Source of the DNA: an uncultured Rikenellaceae bacterium | GTDB lineage: Bacteria > Bacteroidota > Bacteroidia > Bacteroidales > Rikenellaceae | Direction of reading: 5' to 3' | Length of the DNA stretch: 64,000 bases | Assembly: GCA_944326815.1 (NCBI GenBank) | Contig: CALVFI010000014.1 | Coordinates: 124,001 to 188,000 of the forward strand | Notes under the pieces: generated by a model | The model's database searches: none | What the model was told of the DNA's origin: nothing | The model's input: the letters and a program-made list of their open reading frames with translations, nothing else | Part shown: piece by piece, positions 46,148 through 55,575 of the stretch | Layout: every line of letters begins with the position of its first letter | Position numbering within the stretch: the stretch's first letter is position 1 | Translations under genes and position numbers: made by a program

Positions 46148-47203
46148 ATGGGAACAAAAGAACATGTAAAAGAGATACTGAAGCAGATTGTCCATCCTGA
46201 AACGGGACAGAATCTCGTAGATGGCAATATGGTCGAAAGCATTGCCATATCAGACGATCGAATCGCCGTGACCCTTGTCTTCAGCCGCAGTCGTGATCCG
46301 TTCATGAACTCCATAAAACGGCAAACCATTCTGTCGCTCGAAGAGGCTTTCCCTGATATGAAGGACAAAGTTCAGGTTCTTATCAAAGAGGGAACCCCTC
46401 GGCCAGCACAACCCGAACCCCAAAAAACAACGACAGAAGGGATTAAAAACATCATTGCCATTGCATCGGGCAAGGGCGGTGTCGGTAAGTCGACGGTAAC
46501 GGCCAATCTTGCGGTGACACTTTCACAGATGGGATATCGCGTAGGTGTGCTGGATGCTGATATTTATGGGCCGTCGCAACCCAAGATGTTCGGCGTCGAA
46601 GGCTTTATGCCTTCTGCCGTAAAACGGGGAGAGTTGGAACTGATCGTTCCGGCAGAAGCTTATGGAATCAGTCTGATGTCGATTGGATTCTTCATTGCTC
46701 CGGGCGATGCGCTGGTTTGGCGTGGACCGATGGCTACCAATGCACTGAAACAGATGATCCATCAAACGGATTGGGGAGCTTTGGATTTCCTGCTTATTGA
46801 TCTTCCGCCCGGAACCGGAGATGTACACCTTACCATACTGCAAGAACTCAAAATTAGTGGTGCCGTCATTGTAAGTACTCCACAACAGGTGGCTGTAGCG
46901 GATGTAAGACGCGGTATCGGGATGTTCAAAGCACCGAAAATCGAAATTCCCGTATTGGGTCTTATCGAAAACATGGCATGGTTCACTCCTGCCGAACTTC
47001 CAAATAATCGCTATTACATTTTCGGGAAAGGCGGAGGTGCAGCACTTGCTCAATCGGAAGAGATACCGTTCTTGGGAGAGATCCCTATCGTACAATCTGT
47101 TATGGAAGGATCCGAAGCAGGAAATCCGGGAGTATACACTCATCCGGCCATTGCTGAACGGTATCGTTCGATTGCCGATCAGATTGTGAAAAACCTGAAA
47201 TAA
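46148..47203 (+). CDS. mrp: Mrp/ApbC-family Fe-S cluster carrier ATPase (351 aa)
   Basis: An N-terminal DUF59/MIP18 domain (1-90), then a P-loop ATPase with deviant Walker A GKGGVGKST (108-116). ENMAWFTPAELPNN stands where many Mrp proteins have a CxxC for the bridging cluster; no CxxC is present here, which I believe is common in Bacteroidota. The start at 46148 was preferred over upstream GTG 46121, which directly follows the -7 box. Its stop codon is immediately followed by the probable replication origin. Confidence 0.93.
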   Translation: MGTKEHVKEILKQIVHPETGQNLVDGNMVESIAISDDRIAVTLVFSRSRDPFMNSIKRQTILSLEEAFPDMKDKVQVLIKEGTPRPAQPEPQKTTTEGIKNIIAIASGKGGVGKSTVTANLAVTLSQMGYRVGVLDADIYGPSQPKMFGVEGFMPSAVKRGELELIVPAEAYGISLMSIGFFIAPGDALVWRGPMATNALKQMIHQTDWGALDFLLIDLPPGTGDVHLTILQELKISGAVIVSTPQQVAVADVRRGIGMFKAPKIEIPVLGLIENMAWFTPAELPNNRYYIFGKGGGAALAQSEEIPFLGEIPIVQSVMEGSEAGNPGVYTHPAIAERYRSIADQIVKNLK

Positions 47204-47626
47204 TCTGTTGATAACTTCTAAAAAAAGGGGTCGAAAAACCGTTTATAAAAAAAGAGGAAAAAATTTGGAAAGCATGAAACAAACTTCATATAGCTTTTCT
47301 ATTCAAATCTGAAAATTTATTTCATGACATTCCATCACCAACGATTTTCTCTAAAATATGAAAAAATGTTTATCGTTTCAGATATGTGAATTTGTGAATA
47401 ATCGTTATAAACATCTATTGATAACTTCATACAACCAACTGAATAAAAGAGATTTTTATGATCAATAAAATGTATATAACTCACATTCCATGTTCATAAA
47501 TAAACATAAGAAAAAGATATAAACAGTTTCAACAGGAGTTATTATTATTATTTTTTATTTTAAAAAATAAATAGATAAAAAATAAAAACAATTGCAGTCG
47601 GTTGACTGTGGATAAAGAGATTTCGA
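47204..47626. other. Probable chromosomal replication origin (oriC)
   Basis: A 423-base gene-free, AT-rich gap. DnaA-box-like 9-mers (consensus TTATCCACA, shown as the reverse complement): TGTGGATAA at 47607-47615 (perfect), TGTTGATAA at 47206-47214, TGTGAATAA at 47393-47401, TATTGATAA at 47416-47424; also TTATAAACA at 47405-47413 in the other direction. TTGATAACTTC occurs twice (47209 and 47419). The stretch 47538-47589 is nearly pure A/T (one G), as expected for a DNA unwinding element. The + strand turns from C-rich to G-rich across this region. No promoter pair or gene was found inside. Confidence 0.75.
47538..47589. other. A/T-rich stretch, likely DNA unwinding element
   Basis: A run of 52 bases with TTATTATTATTATTTTTTAT and A-rich continuation and only one G, about 20 bases from the perfect DnaA box. 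Its role as the melting site is inferred. Confidence 0.55.
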
Positions 47627-48553
47627 ATGGATTACGCAAAAGAGATAGTACGGCTCAAAAAAGAGAAAAATGCCGTCATATTGGCTCATTACTATACAAG
47701 GGGAGAAGTCCAGGAGGTGGCCGATTTTATCGGTGACTCTCTGGCTCTTTCGGAAAAAGCTGCGGCAACCGATGCGTCGATCATCGTTTTTGCTGGAGTC
47801 TATTTTATGGCCGAGACAGCCAAAATACTCTCGCCGGACAAAAAGGTGTTGATTCCCGATCCGGAGGCCGACTGTTCCCTGGCGGCCTCTTGCCGGGCCG
47901 AAGATTTTGCGGCTTTCAAAGCCAAATATCCGGGTTATAAGGTGGTGGCCTATGTGAATACGACAGCCGAAGTGAAGGCGTTGACTGATATTTGTTGTAC
48001 GTCGTCAAATGCGCTGCAGGTGGTACGCTCGATTCCGGCTTCCGAAGGGGTAATTTTTGCTCCGGATCGGAATTTTGGGCGTTATATCCAAAGTATGACC
48101 GGAAGGGAAAATATGGTGCTCTGGGATGGTGCCTGTCATGTTCATGAGGAGTTCTCTCTGGAGAGAATCTTGGATTTGAAAAAGGAGTATCCTCAGGCGA
48201 AAGTGGTGGCGCATCCGGAGTGTAAGGCTCCTGTGCTTGCCGTGTCCGATTTTGTGGGGAGTACGGCAGCAATTCTGGATTTTTGCGGTCGGGATGAGTC
48301 GAAGGAGTATATTGTGGTGACGGAGTCGGGCATTTTGCATCAGATGATCAAGTCTTATCCGGAGAAGCAATTTATTCCTGCTCCCCCGATCGATTCTACC
48401 TGCGGGTGCAATGATTGTGCTTACATGAAGTTGGTGACTTTGGAGAAAATCTATCATTGTTTGCGTGATGAGACTCCTGTGGTAGAGATTTCGGAAGAGA
48501 TTCGGACCAAGGCTTTTGGGTCGATACGGGCTATGTTGGATTTATCGAAATAG
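47627..48553 (+). CDS. nadA: Quinolinate synthase (308 aa)
   Basis: Condenses iminoaspartate and dihydroxyacetone phosphate to quinolinate in NAD synthesis, using a [4Fe-4S] cluster. The ligands are C83 (ADCSLA), C170 (WDGACHVHEEF) and one of the cysteines in CGCNDC (259-264). HYYTRGEVQEVADFIGDSL (21-39) and HPECKAPVLA are family sequences. nadB and nadC are not adjacent. First gene right of the origin, co-directional with replication. Starts 11 bases after the perfect DnaA box. Confidence 0.95.
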   Translation: MDYAKEIVRLKKEKNAVILAHYYTRGEVQEVADFIGDSLALSEKAAATDASIIVFAGVYFMAETAKILSPDKKVLIPDPEADCSLAASCRAEDFAAFKAKYPGYKVVAYVNTTAEVKALTDICCTSSNALQVVRSIPASEGVIFAPDRNFGRYIQSMTGRENMVLWDGACHVHEEFSLERILDLKKEYPQAKVVAHPECKAPVLAVSDFVGSTAAILDFCGRDESKEYIVVTESGILHQMIKSYPEKQFIPAPPIDSTCGCNDCAYMKLVTLEKIYHCLRDETPVVEISEEIRTKAFGSIRAMLDLSK

Positions 48554-48602
48554 CCAATCGGAAAGTTTTTTGAATTTATTAATTGTTCATACATAATTTT
48601 TT

Positions 48603-50738
48603 ATGAAAAAATTTTTGATTGTGCTGGCCGTTATGGTCGGTTTGACGGTGCGAGTGAGTGCGGATGAGGGGATGTGGTTGTTGCCTATGTTGGAAAAGTT
48701 GAATATTAAGGATATGAAAGCCAAAGGGTTTAAACTTTCGGCCAAGGATATCTATAATATTAATGGGACAGCGCTGAAAGATGCAGTAGTGATTTTCGGC
48801 AATGGATGTACGGGAGAGATCGTGTCGCCGGAGGGTTTGTTGTTTACGAATCATCATTGCGGATTTGCTTCGATTCAGGCATTGAGCAGCGTGGAGCACG
48901 ATTATTTGAAGAACGGGTTTTGGGCAATGAATCGGAGTGAGGAGATTCCTGCGCCGGGGCTTACGGTTCGGTTCATTCGTCATATGGAGGATGTGACGGA
49001 GGATATTCTTTCCGGAGTTACTGATACGATGACCGAAGAGGAGCGTGCAAAGAAGATTGATGAGAACTCTTTGGCTTTACAGGTCAAATGGATGGAGAAA
49101 TATCCGGAGATGGATGTCGACGTGAAAGATTTCTTCGGGGGAAATCAGTTTTTGGCTTTTGTGGTAGAGACTTTTTCCGATGTACGTTTGGTGGGAGCTC
49201 CTCCTCAGTCGATTGGTAAATTCGGAGGTGAAACGGATAACTGGATGTGGCCGCGTCATACGGGAGATTTTTCCGTTTTTCGTGTCTATGCGGACAAGAA
49301 TGGAAAACCGGCTGCCTACTCCAAAGAGAATGTGCCTTACAAGTCGCCGGCACACTTGAAAGTCTCCTTAAAAGGATATGATGAGGGAGATTTTGCTATG
49401 ATTATAGGCTTTCCGGGAAGTACGGAACGTTACATGACCTCTTATGAAATTGATCAGACGTTGAATGTGGATAATCCGAATCGTATTTTCATTCGTGGGG
49501 TTCGCCAGGATATTTTACGGGAAGATATGGCTGCGAGCGATGAAGTGCGGATTAAATACGCCTCGAAATTTGCCTCTTCTTCGAATTATTGGAAGAATTC
49601 CATAGGAATGAGCCGAGGGTTGAAAAAACTGCACGTAAAGGAGAAAAAAGAGGCTTTGGAGGAGAGGTTCAAACAGTGGGCTGCGGCCTCTCCAGAGCGT
49701 GCCGAGTATGCGAAGGCTCTTCCTTTGATTGAGGAGTCGGTGCGTGAACGGATTCCGTATTACAATGTGGTGCAATATCTTTCGGAGTCGATGATCCGTG
49801 CGACGGAATTACTGAGTGCTTCTGCTTTAGGGGGAAGAATTCCGGATTCAACCAAGTTGACTTTACAACAATATAATGCGATAAGTAAGTCAGCGAAGGA
49901 TTTTTATGAGGATTATAATGAGGCGACTGATCGTAAGGTAGCAAAAGCTATGTTGAAGATCGTTGCTGATTCACTTCCGGCCGATCAGTTGCCGTCCGTC
50001 TTTGAAACTGAAATCAAGGGTAAATTCAATGGAGATATCGATGCTTATGTAGATGATTTGTATGATCGTTCGGTATTTGCCAACAAAGAGCGTTTTATGG
50101 ATTATCTCGAGGCGGGCGACTACTCTTCATTGAAATCGGATCCGGCTGTAATGTTGCGCAAATCGGTTGTGGAGGTTTATAATCGGAATTTAACCAAGTA
50201 TTTGGAAATCAATAAGAAGTTTGAAAAAGGACATCGTCTTTTGGTGGCAGGACTGATGGAGATGGAACCAGAGGAGAAACATTATCCGGATGCCAACTTC
50301 ACGATGCGTTTGACTTATGGTAATATTTTACCTTATAATCCGGCTGATGCGATCAAATATAACTATTATACGACGTTGAGTGGAGTGATTGCAAAGGAGG
50401 ATCCTTCGAATCCGGTGGAGTTTACCGTTCCGGAGAAACTGAAAGAGTTGTACGAGGCAAAGGATTTCGGACAATATGCTTATCAGGGAGATATTCCGGT
50501 CGCTTTCTTGTCAAATAACGATATTACTGGAGGAAATTCGGGCAGCCCTGTATTGAATGCACGTGGTGAACTGATCGGCCTGGCATTCGATGGTAACTGG
50601 GAGGCAATGAGCGGTGATATTGCTTTTGAACCTGATTTACAACGAACTATCAGTGTAGATATTCGTTATGTGCTTTTCTTGATCGATAAATTTGCCGGTG
50701 CAGGTTATTTGCTCAATGAGATGACATTGGTCAAATAG
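48603..50738 (+). CDS. S46 family dipeptidyl peptidase, DPP7 type (711 aa)
   Basis: An exported serine peptidase releasing dipeptides, supporting amino acid fermentation. Signal peptide MKKFLIVLAVMVGLTVRVSA. The catalytic triad: His in FTNHHCGFASIQ, Asp in WPRHTGDFSVFRVYAD, and S646 in GGNSGSPVLN. Residue 664 in AFDGNWEAMSGD is glycine, as in DPP7 (hydrophobic P1); DPP11 has arginine there. Usual length for the family. Probably periplasmic. It is followed by a hairpin and then glnS. Confidence 0.95.
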   Translation: MKKFLIVLAVMVGLTVRVSADEGMWLLPMLEKLNIKDMKAKGFKLSAKDIYNINGTALKDAVVIFGNGCTGEIVSPEGLLFTNHHCGFASIQALSSVEHDYLKNGFWAMNRSEEIPAPGLTVRFIRHMEDVTEDILSGVTDTMTEEERAKKIDENSLALQVKWMEKYPEMDVDVKDFFGGNQFLAFVVETFSDVRLVGAPPQSIGKFGGETDNWMWPRHTGDFSVFRVYADKNGKPAAYSKENVPYKSPAHLKVSLKGYDEGDFAMIIGFPGSTERYMTSYEIDQTLNVDNPNRIFIRGVRQDILREDMAASDEVRIKYASKFASSSNYWKNSIGMSRGLKKLHVKEKKEALEERFKQWAAASPERAEYAKALPLIEESVRERIPYYNVVQYLSESMIRATELLSASALGGRIPDSTKLTLQQYNAISKSAKDFYEDYNEATDRKVAKAMLKIVADSLPADQLPSVFETEIKGKFNGDIDAYVDDLYDRSVFANKERFMDYLEAGDYSSLKSDPAVMLRKSVVEVYNRNLTKYLEINKKFEKGHRLLVAGLMEMEPEEKHYPDANFTMRLTYGNILPYNPADAIKYNYYTTLSGVIAKEDPSNPVEFTVPEKLKELYEAKDFGQYAYQGDIPVAFLSNNDITGGNSGSPVLNARGELIGLAFDGNWEAMSGDIAFEPDLQRTISVDIRYVLFLIDKFAGAGYLLNEMTLVK

Positions 50739-50763
50739 AGTAATGATGGACCGTTTTAAATTA

Positions 50764-50799
50764 GATAGGAGGCTATTATTGAGCCTCCTATCCTGTTTT
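50764..50799 (+). terminator. Terminator after the S46 peptidase gene
   Basis: GATAGGAGGCT (50764-50774) pairs perfectly with AGCCTCCTATC (50782-50792) around a 7-base loop; CTGTTTTGG follows, a weak T run. Confidence 0.7.
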
Positions 50800-50826
50800 G
50801 GTATATAGTGATTTGGATTAAATTTA

Positions 50827-50834
50827 TAACTTTG
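50827..50834 (+). promoter_or_regulatory. -7 promoter box for glnS
   Basis: TAACTTTG matches consensus, 18 bases before the ATG at 50853; it rules out the upstream in-frame start at 50808. Confidence 0.5.
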
Positions 50835-50852
50835 CGAAAAAATCTGGTCTTT

Positions 50853-52535
50853 ATGAACAATGTGAAAGAAGAGGTTGGCGGCAATGAACGGTCGCGCAAT
50901 TTTTTGGAAGAGATCATCGAAGAGTCGATCGCAAAAGGTGAAACCCGAGTACAAACCCGATTTCCACCGGAGCCGAACGGTTATCTGCATATAGGACACG
51001 CAAAGAGTATCTGTTTGAATTTCGGTTTAGCCAAGAAATATGGCGGAAAGTGTAATTTGCGTTTCGATGACACGAACCCTGTGAAGGAAGATGTCGAATA
51101 CGTCGATTCCATTAAGGAAGATGTGCATTGGCTGGGATTCGATTGGGCCGGAGAATACTACGCTTCGGATTATTTCGATCAGTTGTATGAATGGGCTATC
51201 GAATTGATTAAGAAAGGAAAAGCTTATGTAGATGATCAATCTCAGGAAGAGATTCGCTTGACACGCGGTACGGTGACGGTTCCCGGTAAGGAGAGTCCTT
51301 GGCGGAATCGTAGTGTGGAGGAGAATCTAGATTTGTTTCAACGCATGAAGGCCGGGGAATTCGGTGACGGCGAAAAGGTATTGCGTGCAAAGATTGATAT
51401 GGCCCATCCAAATATGTTGTTGCGCGATCCGATCATGTATCGTATTCTCCATACGGAACACCATCGTACGGGAAACAAATGGTGCATCTATCCGATGTAT
51501 GATTATGCTCATGGTGAAAGCGACTCGATCGAAAAAATCACACATTCGATCTGTACCCTTGAATTCGATGTGCATCGTCCGTTGTATGATTGGTTCATTC
51601 GTGAATTGAATATCTTCCCGAGCCATCAATACGAGTTTGCCCGCCTGAACCTTACTTACACGATTATGAGTAAGCGTAAGTTATTGCAATTAGTTCAAAA
51701 TAAGATAGTTATGGGATGGGATGATCCTCGTATGCCGACAATTTGCGGATTGCGCAGAAAGGGATATACTCCGGAATCGGTTCGAGCTTTTGCAGAAAAG
51801 GTGGGTGTGGCAAAGCGTGATAATGTCATTGATTTAGGTTTGCTCGAATTTTGTGTACGCGAGGATCTGAATAAGACGGCACAACGTCGAATGGCTGTCG
51901 TGAATCCACTGAAAGTGGTGGTAACGAATTATCCGGAGGGAAAAACTGAACTGTTTGAATCGATCAATAATCCGGAGGATGAGAGTGCAGGAACGCGTAT
52001 GGTTCCTTTTTCACGGGAATTGTATATCGAGCGTGATGATTTTATGGAGGAACCTCCTAAAAAATATTATCGTCTTTCGCCAGGTAAAGAGGTGCGTCTT
52101 CGTTACTCTTACCTGATCAAATGCGAAGAGGTAATTAAGGATGCAGCGGGTAATATCATTGAGCTTCGTTGTACGTATGATCCCGAATCGGGACATGGTT
52201 CGTCATCCGATGGGCGTAAAGTCAAGGGAGTGATTCATTGGGTTTCGGCTGCACATGCTGTCGAGGCTGAATTACGAATGTTGGATAATTTATTTATAAA
52301 AGAGAACCCAGATGATGTAGAGGAAGGTAAGACATTTTTAGATTATTTGAATCCTGATTCCTTAGTCATCAAGCGAGGTTTTATTGAACCCTCTCTTTTG
52401 GATTCAAATGTAGGTGATAGATTCCAGTTTGAAAGAGTTGGATATTTTTGTGTAGATCCCGATTCGCAGCCTGGTAAGCTGGTCTTTAATCGCACAGTCG
52501 GTCTAAAAGATTCCTGGGCGAAGATGAATAAGTAA
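50853..52535 (+). CDS. glnS: Glutaminyl-tRNA synthetase (560 aa)
   Basis: Class I synthetase. The HIGH signature is [14 protein letters not shown] (HIGH at 46-49), and the KMSKS equivalent is IMSKRK (MSKR at 272-275). The fold is the GlnRS-type, with C-terminal beta-barrel anticodon domains (about 340-560). Presence of glnS means Gln-tRNA is made directly rather than through GatCAB. Convergent with mnmG. Confidence 0.96.
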   Translation: MNNVKEEVGGNERSRNFLEEIIEESIAKGETRVQTRFPPEPNGYLHIGHAKSICLNFGLAKKYGGKCNLRFDDTNPVKEDVEYVDSIKEDVHWLGFDWAGEYYASDYFDQLYEWAIELIKKGKAYVDDQSQEEIRLTRGTVTVPGKESPWRNRSVEENLDLFQRMKAGEFGDGEKVLRAKIDMAHPNMLLRDPIMYRILHTEHHRTGNKWCIYPMYDYAHGESDSIEKITHSICTLEFDVHRPLYDWFIRELNIFPSHQYEFARLNLTYTIMSKRKLLQLVQNKIVMGWDDPRMPTICGLRRKGYTPESVRAFAEKVGVAKRDNVIDLGLLEFCVREDLNKTAQRRMAVVNPLKVVVTNYPEGKTELFESINNPEDESAGTRMVPFSRELYIERDDFMEEPPKKYYRLSPGKEVRLRYSYLIKCEEVIKDAAGNIIELRCTYDPESGHGSSSDGRKVKGVIHWVSAAHAVEAELRMLDNLFIKENPDDVEEGKTFLDYLNPDSLVIKRGFIEPSLLDSNVGDRFQFERVGYFCVDPDSQPGKLVFNRTVGLKDSWAKMNK

Positions 52536-52548
52536 GTTTCGATTATAT

Positions 52549-52592
52549 AAATAAGAGAGGGGGTTGGTGATTATCAACTCCCTCTCTTATTT
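52549..52592. terminator. Bidirectional terminator hairpin between glnS and mnmG
   Basis: An 18-bp stem with one G-T pair (52549-52566 with 52575-52592) and an 8-base loop. Both ends are A/T rich. It sits between two convergent genes. Confidence 0.75.
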
Positions 52593-52594
52593 AT

Positions 52595-52614
52595 ATTGTT
52601 CCACGTGGAACAAT
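52595..52614. other. parS-like centromere site
   Basis: A perfect 20-base palindrome, ATTGTTCCACGTGGAACAAT. Its core TGTTCCACGTGGAACA (52597-52612) is the chromosomal parS form known from Pseudomonas (GTTCCACGTGGAAC) and close to the general consensus TGTTTCACGTGAAACA. It lies in the gap after mnmG, about 5 kb from the probable oriC, the usual place for ParB-binding sites. Other CACGTG hexamers in the window (37224, 60545) lack the flanking arms. Confidence 0.85.
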
Positions 52615-52616
52615 TA

Positions 52617-54500
52617 TTATCGTCCAAAATAAATCAGTAATACATTAACGTCTGCTGGAGATACTCCTGGGATGCGGGAAGCTTGCCCTATGGTGGAGGG
52701 GTGAATCCGTGAAAGTTTCTGTCTTGCCTCTATGGTTAGTGATTGCATGGAATTAAAATCAAAATTTGCCGGAATAGCTATATTTTCCAATCGAAGTAAT
52801 TTATCTGCGACATATTTTTCCCGTTCGATATATCCTTTATATTTAATCTGGATTTCAGCTTCCTCTATGACCTCTTCTGATATGTTATTTTCTTCAATGA
52901 ATGTTTTTAATCTGGAAACTGCATCGGAAAGTCCTTTAAAAGTAATTCCATTGCGTAAAAGAAGATCGTAGAGTTTTTTTCCTTGGGTAAGTGGAGCGGA
53001 ATTGACTGTTTTTAGATAGTCTTGAATTTCGGCCGGAGTGATACTCTGTGTACGGACAAAATTTATAAGCGATTCTACTGCTGATTTTTTTTGCTTGTAA
53101 ATTGCATATCTTTTTTCTGTTGCAAGTCCGATTTTGTAGGAAATGGGTGTGAGTCGCAAGTCTGCATTGTCTTGTCGAAGTAAAATGCGGTACTCTGCCC
53201 GACTGGTGAACATCCGATAGGGTTCGTCGACCCCTTTGGTTACCAGGTCATCAATTAACACCCCGATATAGGCTTCATCACGTCGTAAAATGAATGGATT
53301 CTTGTCTTTGAGTTTTAAATGGGCATTGATTCCTGCCATTAAGCCTTGAGCTCCGGCTTCCTCGTAGCCTGTTGTACCGTTGATTTGTCCTGCAAAATAC
53401 AGATTATCAACAAGTTTTGTTTCTAATGTATGCTTGAGTTGTGTGGGTGGAAAATAGTCATACTCGATGGCATAGCCTGAACGGTAGATATGAGCGTTTT
53501 CCAATCCATGGATTTTGTGCAGAGCTTCGATTTGTACTTGCCATGGCAATGAAGAAGAGAAGCCATTCAAATAATATTCGTTGGTGTCTCTTCCTTCCGG
53601 TTCGAGGAAAAGCTGATGGGAATCCTTTTCGGCGAAGGTTCGTAATTTGTCTTCGATACTGGGACAGTAACGAGGACCGATGCCTTGAATGGTTCCGTTG
53701 AAAAGAGGAGAATCTTCGAATCCGGTACGTAAGATGTCATGTACCTCTTTGGAGGTATATACTAAATAGCAAGGTAATTGATTCTTAGCTGGTTCCGTCT
53801 CATCGGAGAAAGAGAACTTACAAGGAGATTCATCGCCGTACTGAGGTTCGAGCACTTCAAAATTCACGGTTCGGGCGTCGATACGTGCAGGGGTTCCTGT
53901 CTTCATACGACCGGCTTCGAAACCTAACTTTTTTAACTCCTCGGTCAATCCCAATGATGCGGCATCGCCTGCCCTACCGCCTTCGGCGTGGCAACGACCT
54001 ATATGCATCAATCCGTTCAGAAAAGTGCCGTTAGTGAGAATAACCGCCCGGGCTCTGAATTCCACCCCCATACGGGTACGGACACCGCACACGACTGTTT
54101 TTCCCTCTTGTTGGTCGGTCAGTAGTCCGACGACGCTGTCTTGCCACAGATAGAGGTTCGGGATGTTTTCGAGCGTGTGTCTCCATAAGGAGGAGAAGCG
54201 TGCCTTGTCGCATTGTGCACGTGGGCTCCACATGGCAGGACCTTTCGAGCGGTTGAGCATGCGAAATTGAATCGTACTGCGATCTGTGATGATGCCCATA
54301 TATCCGCCTAATGCATCTATCTCTCTGACTATTTGACCTTTGGCAACTCCTCCTACGGCTGGATTGCATGACATTTGGGCGAATTTGGTCATATCCATCG
54401 TCACGAGCAGGGTGCGTGATCCGAGGTTGGCGGCGGCGGCGGCGGCTTCACAACCTGCATGGCCACCGCCTACTACGATTATGTCATATTCTGTAATCAT
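52617..54500 (-). CDS. mnmG: tRNA uridine-5-carboxymethylaminomethyl modification protein MnmG (627 aa)
   Basis: An FAD enzyme that, with MnmE, modifies U34 of tRNAs. The dinucleotide motif is VVGGGHAGCEAA (about 9-20), and GTFLNGLMHIG, TGYEEAGAQGLMAG and PYRMFTSRAEYRILLRQDNAD are GidA/MnmG signatures. The Cys of the MnmG active site is in the FAD domain. MITEYDIIV at 54500 was chosen; the -7 box TACTTTTG (54514-54507) overlaps the earlier start codon at 54509 and leaves almost no leader. The gene is origin-proximal in many bacteria, as here. Confidence 0.95.
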   Translation of the reverse strand: MITEYDIIVVGGGHAGCEAAAAAANLGSRTLLVTMDMTKFAQMSCNPAVGGVAKGQIVREIDALGGYMGIITDRSTIQFRMLNRSKGPAMWSPRAQCDKARFSSLWRHTLENIPNLYLWQDSVVGLLTDQQEGKTVVCGVRTRMGVEFRARAVILTNGTFLNGLMHIGRCHAEGGRAGDAASLGLTEELKKLGFEAGRMKTGTPARIDARTVNFEVLEPQYGDESPCKFSFSDETEPAKNQLPCYLVYTSKEVHDILRTGFEDSPLFNGTIQGIGPRYCPSIEDKLRTFAEKDSHQLFLEPEGRDTNEYYLNGFSSSLPWQVQIEALHKIHGLENAHIYRSGYAIEYDYFPPTQLKHTLETKLVDNLYFAGQINGTTGYEEAGAQGLMAGINAHLKLKDKNPFILRRDEAYIGVLIDDLVTKGVDEPYRMFTSRAEYRILLRQDNADLRLTPISYKIGLATEKRYAIYKQKKSAVESLINFVRTQSITPAEIQDYLKTVNSAPLTQGKKLYDLLLRNGITFKGLSDAVSRLKTFIEENNISEEVIEEAEIQIKYKGYIEREKYVADKLLRLENIAIPANFDFNSMQSLTIEARQKLSRIHPSTIGQASRIPGVSPADVNVLLIYFGR

Positions 54501-54506
54501 ACGCCA

Positions 54507-54514
54507 CAAAAGTA
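54507..54514 (-). promoter_or_regulatory. -7 promoter box for mnmG
   Basis: CAAAAGTA on the + strand reads TACTTTTG on the minus strand. It is only 6 bases from the chosen ATG, so the transcript would be leaderless or nearly so. Confidence 0.4.
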
Positions 54515-54567
54515 ACGATAATTTCAGGAATTTATGCTATGACGTTTTGGGAACCCAACCCTCTCTC

Positions 54568-55566
54568 CTACTGTACGAGCAGATTACATCCTCGGATTTC
54601 GCTTCGGTCGGCACGGCCGAGAATGGAGAATCCTCCGTCGGATCGAACAACACCCACGTCCTGAGTTTGAATGAAGGCGCACGAGGAGAGGTTCGCCAGA
54701 TCGATGATATTGATTCCTCCGCGATGTTCTGGCGGCAAATAGTCGAATGGATCATTCAAGTCGCGTACTATGATCCTCATCCAGGGAGGTGCAAAAAAAA
54801 GGCCCTTTCCGGTTGAATAGGCTTGTGAAGTAAGTTCTGCCATTCCGTATTCGGAGTGGATGGTTTCTACGCCGAAAGCCTTTTGGAGCAATGCGTGAAA
54901 CTCCTCTTTGGGCAACTCCTCCCGATGACCTTTCATACCCCCGGTCTCCATGACGATGGTATTCTGTAGCTTCGGGGCGTATTGTTCTGCCAGATCCCAA
55001 AGGGCATAACTTACTCCGAGCAGAATCTTTGGGCGAGGATCTTGCTCCATATCCTGAATCAGACGCGGATAGTCGTCCAGATAGAAGCCTCCACCACCGC
55101 TTCGGATCAGATGGTCTACCATGTAGATCAGTGATGAGCCTTCGCGTTGCAGATAGTTGGGCAGCAATCCATAGATGCTGACCTTTTCCGGGGCACCGTA
55201 AAAGAGGGTAAAGGCGCTTCGGAAACTCTTTTCATAGACCTCTTTCGAGGCCATGTAGTGGCACGAAGCCGACATCCCGCCTGTATTACTGCTTGTGAAT
55301 ACGATTTCCGGTTCCGTATTGCCGCAATAAACACGATGACTTTTGAACAGTTCGATCGGCAAGAAGGGAATCTGTTCGGGAGAGTGGATGCGGGATGGAT
55401 CGACGCCGATTAGTTGCAGATAATCGCGGTATGGTTTACAATGCTTTGATTGATAGTAGAATATACGCATCATCAACGCATTGAATTGCGTTGGTGATAC
55501 GATTTCCAGGATCTCGTCGATGGATGGCAACGAAGCGGATTCGCTGCTGAATACGCCGCCGCTCAT
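54568..55566 (-). CDS. LuxE-like acyl-protein synthetase / acyltransferase (332 aa)
   Basis: An ANL-superfamily adenylating enzyme of the LuxE type. SNTGGMS resembles the phosphate-binding TSGxTG loop, SEYGMAELTSQAY the core A5 motif, and GRADRSEIRGCNL the A8 hinge. LuxE activates fatty acids for bioluminescence; non-luminous Bacteroidota have homologues of unknown role. No LuxC/LuxD or acyl carrier gene is nearby. It starts 9 bases after trxB ends, so the two are co-transcribed. The family is moderately sure, the substrate unknown. Confidence 0.82.
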   Translation of the reverse strand: MSGGVFSSESASLPSIDEILEIVSPTQFNALMMRIFYYQSKHCKPYRDYLQLIGVDPSRIHSPEQIPFLPIELFKSHRVYCGNTEPEIVFTSSNTGGMSASCHYMASKEVYEKSFRSAFTLFYGAPEKVSIYGLLPNYLQREGSSLIYMVDHLIRSGGGGFYLDDYPRLIQDMEQDPRPKILLGVSYALWDLAEQYAPKLQNTIVMETGGMKGHREELPKEEFHALLQKAFGVETIHSEYGMAELTSQAYSTGKGLFFAPPWMRIIVRDLNDPFDYLPPEHRGGINIIDLANLSSCAFIQTQDVGVVRSDGGFSILGRADRSEIRGCNLLVQ

Positions 55567-55575
55567 GCAGGAATG

